From Eucalyptus grandis (lineage: Eukaryota; Streptophyta; Magnoliopsida; Myrtales; Myrtaceae): 64,000 nt of DNA. Positions 1 to 12,584 of this stretch are shown one piece after another; the first letter of the stretch is position 1, and each line of letters starts with the position of its first letter. Below the pieces are notes generated by a model that saw nothing but the letters and a program-made list of their open reading frames with translations, had not been told where the DNA came from and did not search any database. The stretch covers positions 27,925,669-27,989,668 of the forward strand of contig NC_052614.1 of the NCBI RefSeq assembly GCF_016545825.1, written 5' to 3'. A program made the position numbers and the translations under genes.

Positions 1-1744
1 CAAGGTAATTTTCAGATGCATAATTTGTCCTTAGAAAATGTACAGGATAATTCAAATCATCATTGATCCTTTAGGTTCTTTCCGTGTCTTTAATCTTGCA
101 GGAATCTACATTTTGCCAACCGTGTTCATAGTGTGGGCCTGTGCTGGTGAAACTTCTTTTGCCTGACCCGTGTTGCAGGGGGATGAAGATGCGGCAGCTT
201 TCTCAGGCCTTTAAAGAAGCAGAAAAGGGCCGCAAGTCCAGTTTGCTTGATGAAGACACTGCAAAGAACCTGCAGTGCTTTATTGAAGTTGTGATCAAGG
301 ATCCCTTATGTTGTCATCACATGATCGTAAACACTTGGCATTTGATGTCCTCCTCCTCCTCTTGAATTAAACAAAATTAGGTACCAAAAAACAATTTGCT
401 TAATTAGTATAATCAAGCCATCGACTCTAACTCTTTGGTTATGTAGGAAGTGATGTATATTTCCATGCCTTACTTAGTTTCTAACCGACCCCGACAAGTT
501 AGTGGCGACTCCTCCCTTTCAGAAAATTTTCACACCATCAATTTGAATACTCGATGTTGTGCAAGGTGTGGGTTTGAGAAAGCCCGTATCTAGATCATGA
601 GCCGTGGACCCATCCTTTAGATAATACCTTTAAACTTGTTCCCTCTGTATTGAGGGATAGGTTGCAACACTATGTCAAAATGTGGAAAGTGGCGAATAAA
701 CACTTGGGTCGTGCTTTTTGCACTCTTTTGTACTCTCGCTACAGTTAAAACACTCCCTATCACAATGTTTTGACAAAGCTTTTGTGAGTCTCATTATTTT
801 AAAGCGTTCTTCGGTTGCTTTTCTTATTTCTCTTTTCTTGTTGTGCCACTCTCTTCTTCTCATTTATTTCTCTCTATTCTTTGTCATTCTAAAACACCCC
901 CTCTCATGCCAATAGGACAAGCTTTTGATACCCCGATGTCTGTCATCGACACAAGCAACTCAAGAAGTTGAAGCCCACATTTTGTGTCAAATGAATAGAG
1001 CATCAGGTTGCAATCGTACTAAGGTCTTCCCCAGAAAAACAAAAATTCTTATATAGGAGGGTATAAATCGAAGCACTGTTGATGTCAATAATACCGCAGG
1101 TTCAAGTACTGCTTGTGCATTATGAGCATCGAAATAGATGAGGATACTTAAAATAAGGGATATCGCTAAGCTTGAAGCTGAACTGCGGATGGAGAGAGAG
1201 ACTTGTTATTTTTCACCCGGAAATGCGCCGATTTGATTTGTAAGCTCAAAAGCACGGTGTGATGACATTGGGAGTAGGGGAATAGGTGAATGTCCGGGAC
1301 TCCAAAAAAATGAATCTGGTCCCAACGAGCTTTCTAGGCCACAAAATTAGGCCAACTACTAATCCAGTCTCCCAAATCAACACCACCCCGGACTCTGCAA
1401 TGCAAGTCTCATAGGCCTGAATCTAACATCGTTTAAAATCTTGAACTTCCCTCTTCATGCAAAAGAATATCCATAACCTACAGTATCTGTTTTGACTCTT
1501 GCATAATCATCTATAAGATGTCATCTTTTAGATCACATATGACTCCATCATCCAATCACATCAGAACTAAAAAAGCTATTTGAACTTTGTCGTGACTTCA
1601 AATGATAAAGCTAGCGGAGTAATCATCTAAATTAATAAAACCATCACCACAATTTCCTAATTAACTCAATGCTAGAGTTACGACATGTTCTAACCTTGCT
1701 TATTTCTAGATTAGGGTACTGTTGCTGTGATATATATGATGAAT
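1..1744. other. No clear gene; possible exon relic at 141-365
   Basis: No convincing gene. A 74-codon open stretch at 141-365 (plus), preceded by an acceptor-like cag near 178, encodes a charged peptide (residues such as KMRQLSQAFKEAEKG) that I do not recognise; it may be an old exon or chance. Around 478-620 the sequence has a 'ttagtggcgactcct' block that also occurs near 44160 in the 3' part of the large solo LTR, so a related LTR fragment is likely there. The rest is AT-rich without visible structure. Confidence 0.3.
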
Positions 1745-2870
1745 TTAGACACGGGGATCCAGTTGTGGAGTGGTGCAACCTAATTTGGAGTAATGGTATT
1801 AACAAATACAATTTTATTGGCTAGCTAGTTTGCAAAGATGAACTACTAATAGTAGAGATCATAGTGTCATGGGCCTAAAGAGAGTCGACCCGCGAGGTTC
1901 CCCAGAGTCGACCCCAACTCGCCCATGGACCTCCTGCTCTCACTCGGATTTCCACCAAGTCTTCTCCTCGAAGGTTCCAAGGGCGGACGAAACCGTCATT
2001 GAGCCACATTCTAGATTTCTGTTCTGTTATTTATGTCGGTAGACGGTAGTTGACATTATGTCGGTAGTTGAGGCGGTGCGATCTCGCCCGCTAGATGAAA
2101 AGTAGATCAACGGATGTAATCCGAGGCCCTCAACTATAAAAGGGGTGTCCTCCTTCATTTGTAATCATCCAATCTATTTTAGAAATATCAAAGCTTTCTT
2201 TTCCTTTCAGAGCTCCTCTCTCTAACTTTCTCTCTCTAACTTTCTCTCTCAACGATCCGGGTTAGCGAGCGGGTAGGCGTTCGATCGAGCAAGGCTTGGC
2301 TTGGGTGATCCAAAGTTGCTCGAGTCGCAGCGCGGTCACGATCCCAATCGATCAGCCCGTGACAATAGCATGATGGATGACCTCCGTTGATATTTAGTGT
2401 AACTTCTATAGGGTCGATATAGAAGAAAAAACTCATATATTCTTCTGGTGTGAATGGACAGGCAGCATTTGATGTAGTATCTTTGCAAAACATGTGATTA
2501 GAGATTTTCAAGGAGAATGGAATGTGGAACTTCAATGGATGATTAGGGCAACATGGGTCAATATTTGGCAGCAAGACTCCTCAGAGTATTTTTCCTAGCA
2601 ACCATATATTGCATTTAGATAGAGCGCAACCATAGACGGTTTCAAAACAAATCAACTGACATCCATATTATTTTGGCTAAGGTGCATCAAAATATAGGAG
2701 GTATTGGTTAAACCCTCTCAGTTAGATGTTGTATTGGTTATTATGTGGAGACTTCTTAACTCCATCTTTTTGAATTATTAGCTCTATTTGTAATGCCGGG
2801 GGATGCCCCCTAAGTTGCTGCACTTGTTATGTTCTATAATACTTACATTTTCAACCAAGAAAAAAAAGGT
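1745..2870 (+). mobile_element. LINE (non-LTR) relic, zf-RVT region, split by a solo LTR
   Basis: Degenerate plus-strand translation looks like the C-terminal zinc-binding reverse-transcriptase region (zf-RVT) of plant LINEs. Upstream of the solo LTR there is an IWSNGINKYNFIGWLV-like stretch (one stop), and downstream a THIFFWCEWTG stretch matching the Cys/His part of that domain. The remainder runs to an A-rich end near 2860-2870. The two halves (1745-1864 and 2365-2870) are separated exactly by the solo LTR at 1865-2364. Stops and frame breaks make it non-functional. The family call rests on motif resemblance only. Confidence 0.5.
1865..2364 (+). mobile_element. Solo LTR, 500 bp, TATA box, 4-bp target duplication
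   Basis: Begins TGTCATGGGCC and ends CCCGTGACA (TG...CA), flanked on both sides by ATAG (1861-1864 and 2365-2368). A TATA box (TATAAAAG) lies at 2135-2142, followed by a CT-rich leader, as in the promoter part of an LTR. No internal retroelement sequence adjoins it, so it is a solo LTR. The 4-bp rather than 5-bp duplication is slightly unusual, so one base may have mutated. The element family is not determined; a gypsy origin is possible. Confidence 0.65.
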
Positions 2871-2915
2871 AATAATACTATTCATTTGAAGACCATGAAA
2901 TACTCAAATACTAGA

Positions 2916-4031
2916 TGTTAGGGAAATCCCTTATGATGTTTTGAAGATGACAAAATAAATCAAAGGCTACTAACATGTTTAATGGTTAAGTAATAGACCA
3001 TGCAGATGATAGAACATGTAAATGATATTGTTAAAGTGTGAAGACGACCAGAAGACTGAACGTAACATATGTCCATAGTATATTCTGAAGATTTCCAGAC
3101 TTCTGTGTCAAAGTCTAAAGACTGCCAGACTCAAGACTCAAAGTCTGAAGACTGCTAGACTTTAGTGTCAAAGTCTGTTCTACATCAAAAGTCTGCTCAC
3201 TCTGACAAATTCCAGACTGAACGTGAATGATGAACCAAAGACGGACTCTATGCTTTGAAGCTGAACCGGTACAGACCTTAAAGCTAAATCTGTTCGAAGT
3301 AGATATGTTCGGACCCGCATTGTAAAGTCTACAGACTCAGATTGTAAAGTCTATGGCTATCATACTTTACATCCAGATTCAATGAATCGTAACTCAAGCC
3401 CAATCATATAACGGCTAGTGATCTGGTTTGGATTCCACATCAAGATTGATTTGATTGATTCAATCTAATTGATTGACAATTGGATCTTGAAGACAAGGTC
3501 TTTCTATACGAAGAAGCTTTACTTATGGAAACCAAGATTTCGTTTGTATGGGCGATCGGAATCAATTTGGGATTCTACCTTTGTCACTCAACGGCTACCA
3601 AATCTTCCGGATACGAGCTGTCCAATTGGTATATTGGAAGACGATTCTCCGGGATACTTGTCCAACGGGTAGTTTGGAAATGGAGGAGTATTTAAGGAGA
3701 TCATGGACCGATGAGCAAGTAAGAGACGGAGCGTAGAATTTATAATTCCAAAGTCTGAGCGACTTTCAATCATATACTTGTCTCTTGAGAGCTTAAACGT
3801 TTGTAATCGTGAGAGAAATACCAAAAGAGTGACTTAGTGAGATAGTGTGATCTACTACTAAGTGTTTGCACTCGAAGTTGTAATCTCTTGTTGATTGCAT
3901 AGTGGAATCCAGCCAAGAAGGCTGTTAGAGTGGGAGAGTGGACGTAGGCTTGGATTAAGCCGAACCACTATAATTTCTGTGTTCTTATTCTCTTCCCTAA
4001 CTTCTTTATTTTGTTCATACTAGCACTCACA
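2916..4031 (+). mobile_element. Solo LTR, 1116 bp, SIRE-like copia, TSD CTAGA
   Basis: Begins TGTTAGGGAAATCCC and ends ACTCACA (TG...CA), with perfect 5-bp duplications CTAGA at 2911-2915 and 4032-4036. It contains many AGACT-type short repeats (3040-3200). A block near 3900-3975 (tggaatccagccaa, gtggacgtaggcttg) also occurs, reverse-complemented, in both LTRs of the element at 5350-14911. It is therefore a plus-oriented relative of that SIRE-like family. A TATA-like TATTTAAGG lies near 3688. The short open frames inside (3469-3824) are not genes. Confidence 0.8.
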
Positions 4032-4036
4032 CTAGA

Positions 4037-5349
4037 CACAATCCGCATTGTGCGGGCAGCACGTATTGCCATACAAGTCTACAATGGAGAGTGAACTATA
4101 AACTTTCATGTAAGAAGAAACCTTCATGATATTGTATTTATAATAAGATTGTAATGTTAACATCGCATTATTAATTTTTTTAGCAACTTATTTATGAAAT
4201 AATTAGCGTGATGGCTGACCTCTTTCTTTATTATGGTATAAGTAAACGTAATTTATACTTGTTTCTTTTAGTAAACATATTTGTATGCTAATGTAAATAA
4301 TTATGTTACTATTAAGGTGGAAAATTTCTTTAAGATAAAGGAAAACAATTAGAATAAATATGAAGAGGGAGGGGAGCGAGAGGGACGGATGTAATAAACG
4401 GGTAGCATAATGTGGTCAAGGAGAACGGTCAATCCCTTTCAACTTAGAAGCAACCTTTAGGAAAGACATTATTAATATAATATATGTATATAGATACATA
4501 ATAATGCTTGAGCACATTTTCTACTTTTGAGTTCTCTCTATTTTTTTTCCCCAATTTCCAGTTGCAAAAGCAATCGAAAGTCGATCAATTCATATGAGAG
4601 GTTAGAAACGGCAACCCAACTTTAGAAAAACTTCAATTTTGTCATTTCTAGTTTAAAAGAAGTTTGCAAGAGATGAATTTTACTGTTTCCTTGACATCAC
4701 ATGTCAAACAACTTAAGAAACTGCTAATTTGAGATTGTGCTTTTTAATTTTTGTAACGGGACAGATCATACCACCTCCGGATGCACCGTTAATGCAAAAC
4801 TTGGACATATGACATAATTTTATTGGTTATTAAAGATATATAGGGACCAATGGGGCGAGAATTGGGTCTGGAACTAGGAATTGGTGTCTTGACATTCACT
4901 AATTTAAAAATGCATTGCCTGGGATTGAAATGTGGGCAGAACATTTAGTAAATATGATATAAAAAGACTCATCATGTAGTAAATATGTGTCGGATTATGC
5001 TAAAAGATTTATTTTCATCTTAAAAATATCCCAAATATGGTAACATGATTTTATTTGCGGTAAACATGTATAAACATTTTATAAGAGAAAAGAAAAACAT
5101 TTTTGCACATATAAAGAATCAAATAATGGTCCTCGGCATGAAGATCTAGCAATATAATCACCTGATCAACCTATGTTTTTATAATGAAATGGTGTAACAC
5201 TAATATTTTATTATAAAAAATTGACTTTTGGACAAAACAAAAATTTGACCTATTCCGATTTAAATTTTTTTGGAACCAAGTTGGAAATCCACTCGGGCAC
5301 TGATCACTCCTTCCTCTTGGACACTTATAATAAGTAATCAACTTCCTTG
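4037..5349. other. Intergenic, nothing recognised
   Basis: AT-rich sequence between the solo LTR and the full-length copia element. I see no open frame of note, no RNA gene and no repeat boundary. Confidence 0.5.
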
Positions 5350-6246
5350 TGATATTGCTAGTATGAGTACCTAGAGGGGGGTGAATAGGTATATAAAAGA
5401 TTTTTCTTCAACAATTGCACAATACTAGACAGTTGATGGATTTGAGACAAACGATAATCAAAGTAAGACTGAGAGAAGAGAAAATTGAACACGCGGTTTA
5501 TAGTGGTTCAACTTATATCAAGCCTACGTCCACTCTTCTTCACTGACAGCCTATTGGCTGGATTCCACTATGAACAAAAGAGAAGTTACAGCACAGCTTT
5601 GCCTTGATTCCACAGTATAGATGTTCTACCACCTCCTCAAGATTTCTCACAAATATAGACTCTCTTTTGTATACAAGTATTCGCTCAAAGGAATTGTCTA
5701 AACAAAAGGAGCTTCGGACTTTGGAATTCTTCTATCGTGCACTCCTTGAACAACTAAGACCGTCTTCCTTATATACTCCTTTATGCCATCATACCCGTTG
5801 GCACTTACCAAAGGAATTCCTCCAATCTACCCGTTGGACGGAATCAATTAGGAAGATTGTTCAAGCTATTAAAGGAACGTGTTGATAGCCCATCAATCCT
5901 GTTCGCCCATACAATCAGGATCTCAGTTTCCATAAGTAGAACATTCCAATAATATTTAGGCAATCACCGGATCTTCAATTATCGAGTTAATCAAAGGACT
6001 CCGTTATGTCTTTTCCAGCCACGAGATCTTCTCCAGTTGATAAGGTTAAATCCTTAACGCAACATCAAGTTCTGGATAACATTTCTTCAACGGATTAGAG
6101 ATCGTCAATGAGGATAGACTTTGAGTCTTGAGTCTCGGCTGTCCTGGAGGTCTTCGGACTTTAAACGGCGAGTCTGCAAGCCTTCAGACTAGACTGATGG
6201 GAACGTTTTGTCAACTTTAAAACACTTCAAGAAGATTTCTCCAACA
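5350..6246 (-). repeat. 3' LTR of the SIRE-like element
   Basis: In element orientation it begins TGTTGGAGAAATCTTC and ends GCAATATCA. A TATATAAGG box lies (minus strand) near 5768-5776. The sequence matches 14000-14911 along its whole length, with scattered substitutions and an 11-bp indel near 5990 (14650 in the other copy). Confidence 0.92.
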
Positions 6247-6247
6247 A

Positions 6248-6260
6248 TCTCCCCCTTTTT
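6248..6260 (-). other. Polypurine tract of the SIRE-like element
   Basis: Minus strand AAAAAGGGGGAGA lies directly upstream of the 3' LTR, the expected start of plus-strand DNA synthesis. Confidence 0.85.
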
Positions 6261-6649
6261 GATGGTGACAAAACTTTCCTGCAGATTTGGATAACTTTGA
6301 CCCGCAAAACATTTCATTTCTCTCTAAACACATATGCATATCTTATAGAGATAAATGGCTAAATGAATAACACTAGAATCTGCAACCACAGAAAATAGGT
6401 TAATCTAGTATACGATAAAGCCATCCATAAGATATCAATACTAGTTAATAGAAGCAGTCAAGTCCAAGTCTAGTTCAGTTCTCATCAAGACACAAAACAA
6501 AGTCAAACAAAGTTCAAACAACGTTCAAACAACAAAACAATCCAACACACAGTTAAAAGTTTAATGATTGAAAGATTGTTCAAATCTTGCATCTCTCCCC
6601 CTTTTTGTCAGCATTAAAAAGGATGAGATGAAGTCAAGATTGCTTGGGA

Positions 6650-8724
6650 ACGCGAACAAGCTGGAAATCTTCCATAGACTGAACGATGCCTTCCAGCCTT
6701 TTCAAGTTTTCCTTCAGCTGTGCAATCTCCTCACCCTTGGCATTGGCCTGATCTGAACAGAGAGGGCTTGGATCTTATCATTCAATGAACATGAAGAAAC
6801 TTGACCCGCATTCTGCAAGTTTTGAACCTCGCATCCCAAGGCATAAATTTGACCTCGCATCTCCAAGAGAATATCCATGATTCTGCGAAAATCTGCTGCA
6901 TTATCAGTCTGAGTACTTGCTTCGGCTCGATCTGATGGAGTAAATGCAGACGATGGTAGATCAGCATAATCTCGCAGGTTTGGCGATGAAACTTCATGAC
7001 CTTCTTCTAGAAATTGAGAGGCATAAACATCCTCTGGGTCTGCAGGTGATCGACTTACTCCTTCACTTGCATCAGGATATGAAGACTTCACTCCTTTCTC
7101 CTGATCTCCCCCTGTTTCCATGCCTACAGGTGGAGAAGAGTGTTCCTCAGGTTCTCCTTCTTCTCTTCTTTCTTCTTCAAGTCTTTCCTCCTCTGCTTCT
7201 TTTCAGCTTTTTTCTTCCTTCTTCTCTTTCTTCTTCTTTTCTTCTTCTCCTCTCCTCTCGCTTCTTTTGTCATTTGTTCCGATTCTTTCGTGGAACATGA
7301 CGACTTAAATTCTTCAAAGCCAATGCAGAGATGGTGATGTCTTCCTCATCATCTTCATCCTCAACGAGGAGAGCTCTTCTTCTCTTGGATGGAGCAACCA
7401 TGGGCTCCTTCCCTTTTCTTTTAGCTGCATAAGAGATTTGATGAGATTTGGCAGGAGTCTTCTCCTTGAATTTCTCCAACTCCTTGCTCAGTTCCTTTAG
7501 ACACATTTTGGTCACCATTTTCAGTCCTACCACCATATGATCGCATGGTCAAACACAAAAGATTTGTGGAGGCTGAATATTCAGATGTCTGAATAACTTC
7601 GTAACAAGGCTTGGGTAAGGGAGTTGACCTCTGTCCTTCATCATTGTTCTATACATGTAAAACATAACAGTGTGAGGGAGAGAAAACCTTTTCCCAAAGA
7701 GAATGTCATCCATCGGCTTGGCCTCGAACTTGAAACATCGGTCTTGGAAGTTGATTTTGGTCGGAGGCAATTAATCACAATCTTGTGAAGCAAGATGTTG
7801 AATGCACTCATCCTTAAGTAGGTGATCTTTTCATCTGTTCTCCTGTCCTTCACTAGTTCAAGTGTGACTCGAGCAATGGAAACTTTGATTGGTTGATATC
7901 TTCCTCTTTCAACTTCTAACACATTTGCCAGCATATTTATATCCACAACATAGTCTTGGTCTTTAACACTGAAAGAGAATCTATTCGCATCCAAAAAGCT
8001 AAGATTTGAATAGAAATATGCAGTTAATTCAGCATAGGCATCTCTAGTGTCAGAGCAAAACTTTTCAAGTTGAAGATAACTGAACTTTTCCCTCAAGTTC
8101 ACATTCACAAAGATCCAGAAAATCAAAATCCACACTCCTAGGGTTTATTACCCCACGCTTCAGCAATTTCGAGTACATATCCTTTTGCTCCTTTGATCTG
8201 AACAAATCTCCCATTTTTCCTTGATTTTCAACTGCAACACCCATTTTCGGTTGAAATTGACTATACAATTTGTCATCATCATTCCCATCTACAGGATTCG
8301 GCCCCCAGTCACGAGGATCACTTGGGATATTTGCAAGGGTTTCCTCAGCCACCCCTTTACGAGCAATTCCCAAACTTTCCATTTTTCGCAAAAAGATATA
8401 TTCGTTCCCATGTCCTTTGTCTTTAAGAAAATCATCAATGTAGTTCAAAGGAGTACGAATTCCTTTTAAGGCACGATATAGCTGGTAAATATAAGCGGGC
8501 TTTTGAACTCTTACAGGGTCTGCATCCTCGATGATTTCTTCCTGTTGTTGATGATCAACGCCTTGAGGACTAGATGGAGGAGAATGACGCTGCTGAGAAT
8601 GTTGTGGGCTCGCTTGCTGTTCTGGAGTCACTTCTTCTTCAGTAAGATCGAAGTGCGTAGGCCCCTCACTCATTCACCGTGGTCCCCTGCTTGCGATTCT
8701 TGAAGATTTTCTTGAAGATGCCAT
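6650..8724 (-). pseudogene. Env-like extra ORF downstream of pol, broken
   Basis: Between RNase H and the 3' LTR the minus strand carries about 2 kb of former coding sequence in several frames. A short start (MASSRKSSRIASRG, about 8722) meets a TGA just before an open stretch at 8065-8673 (acidic, Q/P-rich start, then YIYQLYRALKGIRTPLNYID). This is followed by 7641-8135 (FCSDTRDAYAELTAYFYSNL, VDINMLANVLEVERGRY), 7549-7770, 7270-7536 (basic, then an acidic patch), and 6714-7121 ending in coiled-coil-like sequence. This matches the 'env-like' or additional ORF of SIRE1/Maximus elements, whose function is unproven. I see at least three frameshifts and a stop. No clear signal peptide or membrane span is visible. 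Confidence 0.7.
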
Positions 8725-9180
8725 CTTTCTCAGTTTTTGGAAGATTCCTTGCTTGACTTTCCCAAGAAAGATGAAAACTTTTTGAAGATTAAATAAAGAA
8801 GACAAATGGGAAAGGAGGATCGATGCTTTCTAGGGTTTTTGAGAGTAAAGTGAAGAGGAATCGACAGTGCTCGATCGGTTAAAAAGAGGGATAAACGAAC
8901 CGTCACAAAGGAAATAAAAAAATGCCTTTTCAAAATAACTGTCTTTTTCCGTAAAAATAGCTATTTCAAAAATAACTTCCTTTTTGAAAATGAAACGATG
9001 CAATAATTACATCGATTAAAATATAGCAACAATTTAAACACAGTCTGACGATCGTACCTTTTCAAGATGAGATTAAAGAGAGAAAGACTTACGGTCGACA
9101 ATCGTACCAAGACTATCTTACGAGATAAAGTCTTGTAAGTCTCGAGTCTGAAAGTCTTTAGACTTTGATATCCTCATACC

Positions 9181-9774
9181 TCAAAATGTTGAGTCCGGAA
9201 CGGATAGATTCAAATTGATTTTTCTCCAAAGGCTTTGTGAATATATCCGCCGTTGATTCTTTGAGTCAACAAATTGAATTGAAACATCTCCATTTTGAAC
9301 ATGGTCTCTAATAAAGTGATGTCGAATCTCTATATGCTTTGCTCTTGAATGGAGAATTGGATTTTTGGTGAGGTTGATAGCACTGGTGTTGTCGCAATTA
9401 ATCTCTGTGCATGAGTCTTCAATTTCAAAGTCTCTTAGCAGTTGTTTTATCCATAGAATTTGCGAACAGCAGCTTCCAAGGGCTACATACTCTGCTTCTG
9501 TTGTTGAAAGAGACACAATGCTTTGTTTCCTTGAAAACCAAGACACTGTCCTGCTTCCAAGCAACTGGCAAGTTCCCGAAGTGCTCTTTCTATCAACTCT
9601 GCAACCGGCCAGATCTGCGTCGAATATCCCCGGAAGATTAAAGTCTCCCTTCTTAGGATACCAAAGACCGATGCTTGATGATGAAGCAACGTATTTAATG
9701 ATGCGTTTCGCAGCACCGAGATGTGATTCTCTAGGATCCGATTGAAACCTAGCACATATGCAAACACTCAACAA
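9181..9774 (-). pseudogene. RNase H domain of the SIRE-like pol
   Basis: The minus-strand open stretch contains GIFDADLAGCRVDRKSTSG, TVSWFSRKQSIVSLSTTEAE and the terminal HIEIRHHFIRDHVQNG motif, all typical of copia RNase H. The catalytic Asp (DADLAG) and Glu (TEAEY) are present. A frameshift near 9240 replaces the usual IFTKPL end with unrelated residues. It is preceded in the element by reverse transcriptase, with stops and frame breaks between 9775 and 9968. Confidence 0.88.
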
Positions 9775-9968
9775 AATGTCGTCTAGAAAGTAGTAAGATA
9801 AATAAGTGAACCAATGATGCTCTTGTACAGCTTTTGATCAACTTTCTTCCCTTCTTCATCTTTGTCTATCTTCAAAGAACTTGACATTGGTATGTCGGTC
9901 TTTTTGCACTTTTCCAGTCCAAACATTTTGACAAGATCATTAACATATTTTTCTTGATAAATAAAAGT

Positions 9969-10370
9969 TCATTCCTTCAATTGTTTTACTTGAAGACCAA
10001 GAAAGAATGTTAACTCTCCCATCATACTCATTTCAAACTCATCCTGCATAGACTTAGAAAATTTCTTGCACAGATTTTCATTAGAGGATCCGAAAATAAT
10101 GTCATCCACATATATTTGAACAAGTAAGAAACTTTTTTTTTCCTTTTTGATAAATAAATTCGTATCTACTTTACCTTTGACAAAACCATTTTGTATTAAG
10201 AACTTACTTAATCTGTTGTACCAAGCTCGAGGTGCTTGCTTTAAACCATACAAAGCCTTTTTTAGTTTGAAGACTGAGTCTGGCTTCTTTGGGTCTTCAA
10301 ACCCTGGTGGTTGTTCCACATAAACTTCCTCATGGATAAATCCATTTAGGAAGGCGCTTTTGACGTCCAT
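9969..10370 (-). pseudogene. Reverse transcriptase core of the SIRE-like pol
   Basis: Open stretch with the copia RT landmarks in order: MDVKSAFLNGFIHEEVYVEQ, KLKKALYGLKQAPRAWY and the catalytic IYVDDIIFGS. The upstream part of the domain (WVFRNKMNEKG, VAKGYTQEE) ends the open stretch at 10467-11330, separated by a frame break between 10371 and 10466. Confidence 0.92.
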
Positions 10371-10466
10371 TTGGAATAACCTGAAATTCTTATAACAAGC
10401 AAACGCAAGTAATAGTCGAATAGCTTCTAACCTTGCTACTGGTGCGTAAGTCTCATCATAGTCTAT

Positions 10467-11330
10467 TCATTCTTCTTGCGTATATCCCTTGGCCACGAGT
10501 CTTGCTTTGTTTCGTACGACTTTTCCTTTCTCATTCATCTTGTTTCTGAACACCCATTTAGCTCCAATAACAGTTTTACCTTTTGGTTTGGATGTCAATT
10601 CCCATACATCATTAATGTTGAACTGTCTGAGCTCTTCTTGCATAGCTTCAATCCAGCTTTCATCAGATAAAGCTTCTTCTATGCTATTTGGTTCAATTTC
10701 AGAAACGAGAGCCACAACACTAAACTCTTCTCCCCTTTTTGATCTGGTGCGACTTCCTTCATTAATTTCGCCGATAATAAGATCTTTGGGATGACTGGAC
10801 TTATGCTTCCAGTTACTTGTTGATTTGTCTGGTTGATGATCTCTCTCTTTGTTTGGATCTTCACGAACAACCCGATGCTGGTTTTCCAGAGTCTGAGATG
10901 CTTCTTGAGTTGTAAGCTTTGGAAGGTCTGGAGCAGGTTCAGACTCTTCTTGATGAGTCTGACTTGATTCATCTTGCGTTGAGTCTTGAAATTTAACATT
11001 CATTGACTCCTCCACAGACTGGCTCTTCTTGTTATAGACTCTGAAGGCTTTGCTTGATGTAGAATATCCAAGGAAGATACCTTCATCTGATCTTTCTTCA
11101 AACTTTTTCAATATAAAACATTTGCAACCGAATACATGAAAGTATGAAACAATAGGCTTCTTATTTTTGAATAACTCATAAGGGGTTTTCTCTAGAATAG
11201 GTCTTAAGAAGACTCTATTGATGATATAGCATGCTGTTGAAACAACTTCAGCCCAAAATTGTGAAGAAATCTTACTTTCAATTAAAAGAGTTCTAGCAAT
11301 TTCTTGAAGAGATCTGTTCTTTCTTTCCAT
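10467..11330 (-). pseudogene. Integrase C-terminal region and start of RT (SIRE-like pol)
   Basis: Open for 287 codons. It starts at VMERKNRSLQEIARTLL, which holds the third catalytic acidic residue of the DDE integrase. It continues with the VFGCKCFILKK and GIFLGYS motifs of the copia integrase C-terminus and ends in the beginning of reverse transcriptase. A TAA stop lies just upstream, where copia integrases normally have QQNG, and the rest of the integrase core (11331-11780) is broken by several frameshifts. Confidence 0.88.
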
Positions 11331-11984
11331 AACTCCATTTTACTGAGGAGTATATGGAGAGGAGAACACATGATTAAAGCCAGATTCATCACAAAATTTT
11401 GTAAAATCTTGATTTTCAAATTCACCTCCATGATCTGTTCTTATACTTGAGATAACACATCCTTTTTCATTTTGAACCTTTTTAGCAAATTTTTCAAAAT
11501 ACGAGAAGGTTTCGGACTTACTTGCAAGGAAATATACCTAAGTAAAACGGGAGTAATCGTCCACAATTACTAGGCAATATTTCTTACCTCCAATACTCTG
11601 TGTTATGGTTGGTCCGAAGAGATCCATATGCAGCAACGTAGTACATGATTAGTAGAGACATGATTTATTGGCTTAAATGAATTTCTTACCTGCTTTCCCG
11701 AATACATGGAGTGCATGGATCAGTCTTTTGATAAGGTAATTTGGGTAGTCCTCGAACAAGCTGCTTTGATGAGATTTTGGCTAATTGCTTCATGTTGACA
11801 TGACCAAGCTTTCGTGCCATAAGCTTGCTTCGTCTTGAATTGAGATAAAACATTGCGATTCATTTGGTTTCACATCCGAAGATAGATGTTTCCATGTCTT
11901 CGACCCATGAAAGACGAGTAGAGTCTTTACCGATTCCAGAACATGTTCCTTCTTGAAAGAAGATCTTGAAACCAAAAGTATCAC
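11331..11984 (-). pseudogene. Pre-integrase and integrase core, frameshifted (SIRE-like)
   Basis: The stretch 11790-11984 ends in the pre-integrase zinc region. The LWH codons are followed after a one-base shift by the RKLGHVNMKQ part of the HHCC domain. Below it, 11331-11780 carries fragments of the catalytic core in changing frames. It is not translatable as one protein. Confidence 0.75.
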
Positions 11985-12020
11985 ACAATTGACTAATGCT
12001 TTGAGAAGATTGTAATTGAG

Positions 12021-12230
12021 TCATTCCACTAAGGAAACATTACTTATTGTGAGATTTCCAATTTTCACAGTTCCAAATCCCACAATACTTCCTTTGCTGT
12101 TTCCTCCAAATGAAACTTTTCCACCATTTACTTGAGCAAGCTTTATAAAACAATTTGAGTCTCCTGTCATGTGTCTTGAGCATCCGCTGTCAAGATACCA
12201 CTTTACCTTTTTCTTGACAGTGACATGCAT
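12021..12230 (-). pseudogene. Retropepsin-like protease of the SIRE-like element
   Basis: Contains WYLDSGCSRHMTGD, the catalytic D-S-G signature of copia proteases, followed by VSFGGNSKGSIVGFG. It is open for 69 codons, then runs into a stop. Confidence 0.88.
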
Positions 12231-12342
12231 TTAAAATAAAGTCTCAAGCTTTCTTTGGTACCCAAACTTTCTTGGGTCCTTTGGTGTTAGTAACATAAGC
12301 AGTATTAGCCCATATTTTCTTAACAGATTTCCAAACCATAGG

Positions 12343-12384
12343 ACACTCTTTTTCAAAATGATCTGGACTGTTGCATTTTGAACA
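12343..12384 (-). other. CCHC zinc knuckle of gag (SIRE-like)
   Basis: The minus strand encodes CSKCNSPDHFEKEC, a C-x2-C-x4-H-x4-C nucleocapsid knuckle between gag and protease. The surrounding frame is interrupted on both sides. Confidence 0.9.
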
Positions 12385-12584
12385 TCTGAGAGCATTTCTA
12401 CCTACAGATTTTACAAAAACTTTCTTGAAATGATTTTGTAAGCCTCTCTCGAGAGTCTTTTCTTAATTCTTTCTTTTACTTTAGGAAAATCAATCAAGGG
12501 AATTGTTTCTCGCTGTCATACCTAGACCGGACTTATTGAAGTAAGGTCTTTGAGCTGAAAGAATTTTTTCAAGTTTTTCAGACT

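Noticed and set aside
6944..7337. Plus-strand ORFs rich in Ser/Phe/Leu
   Set aside because: They are antisense to the charged region of the env-like ORF, whose codons explain the pattern.
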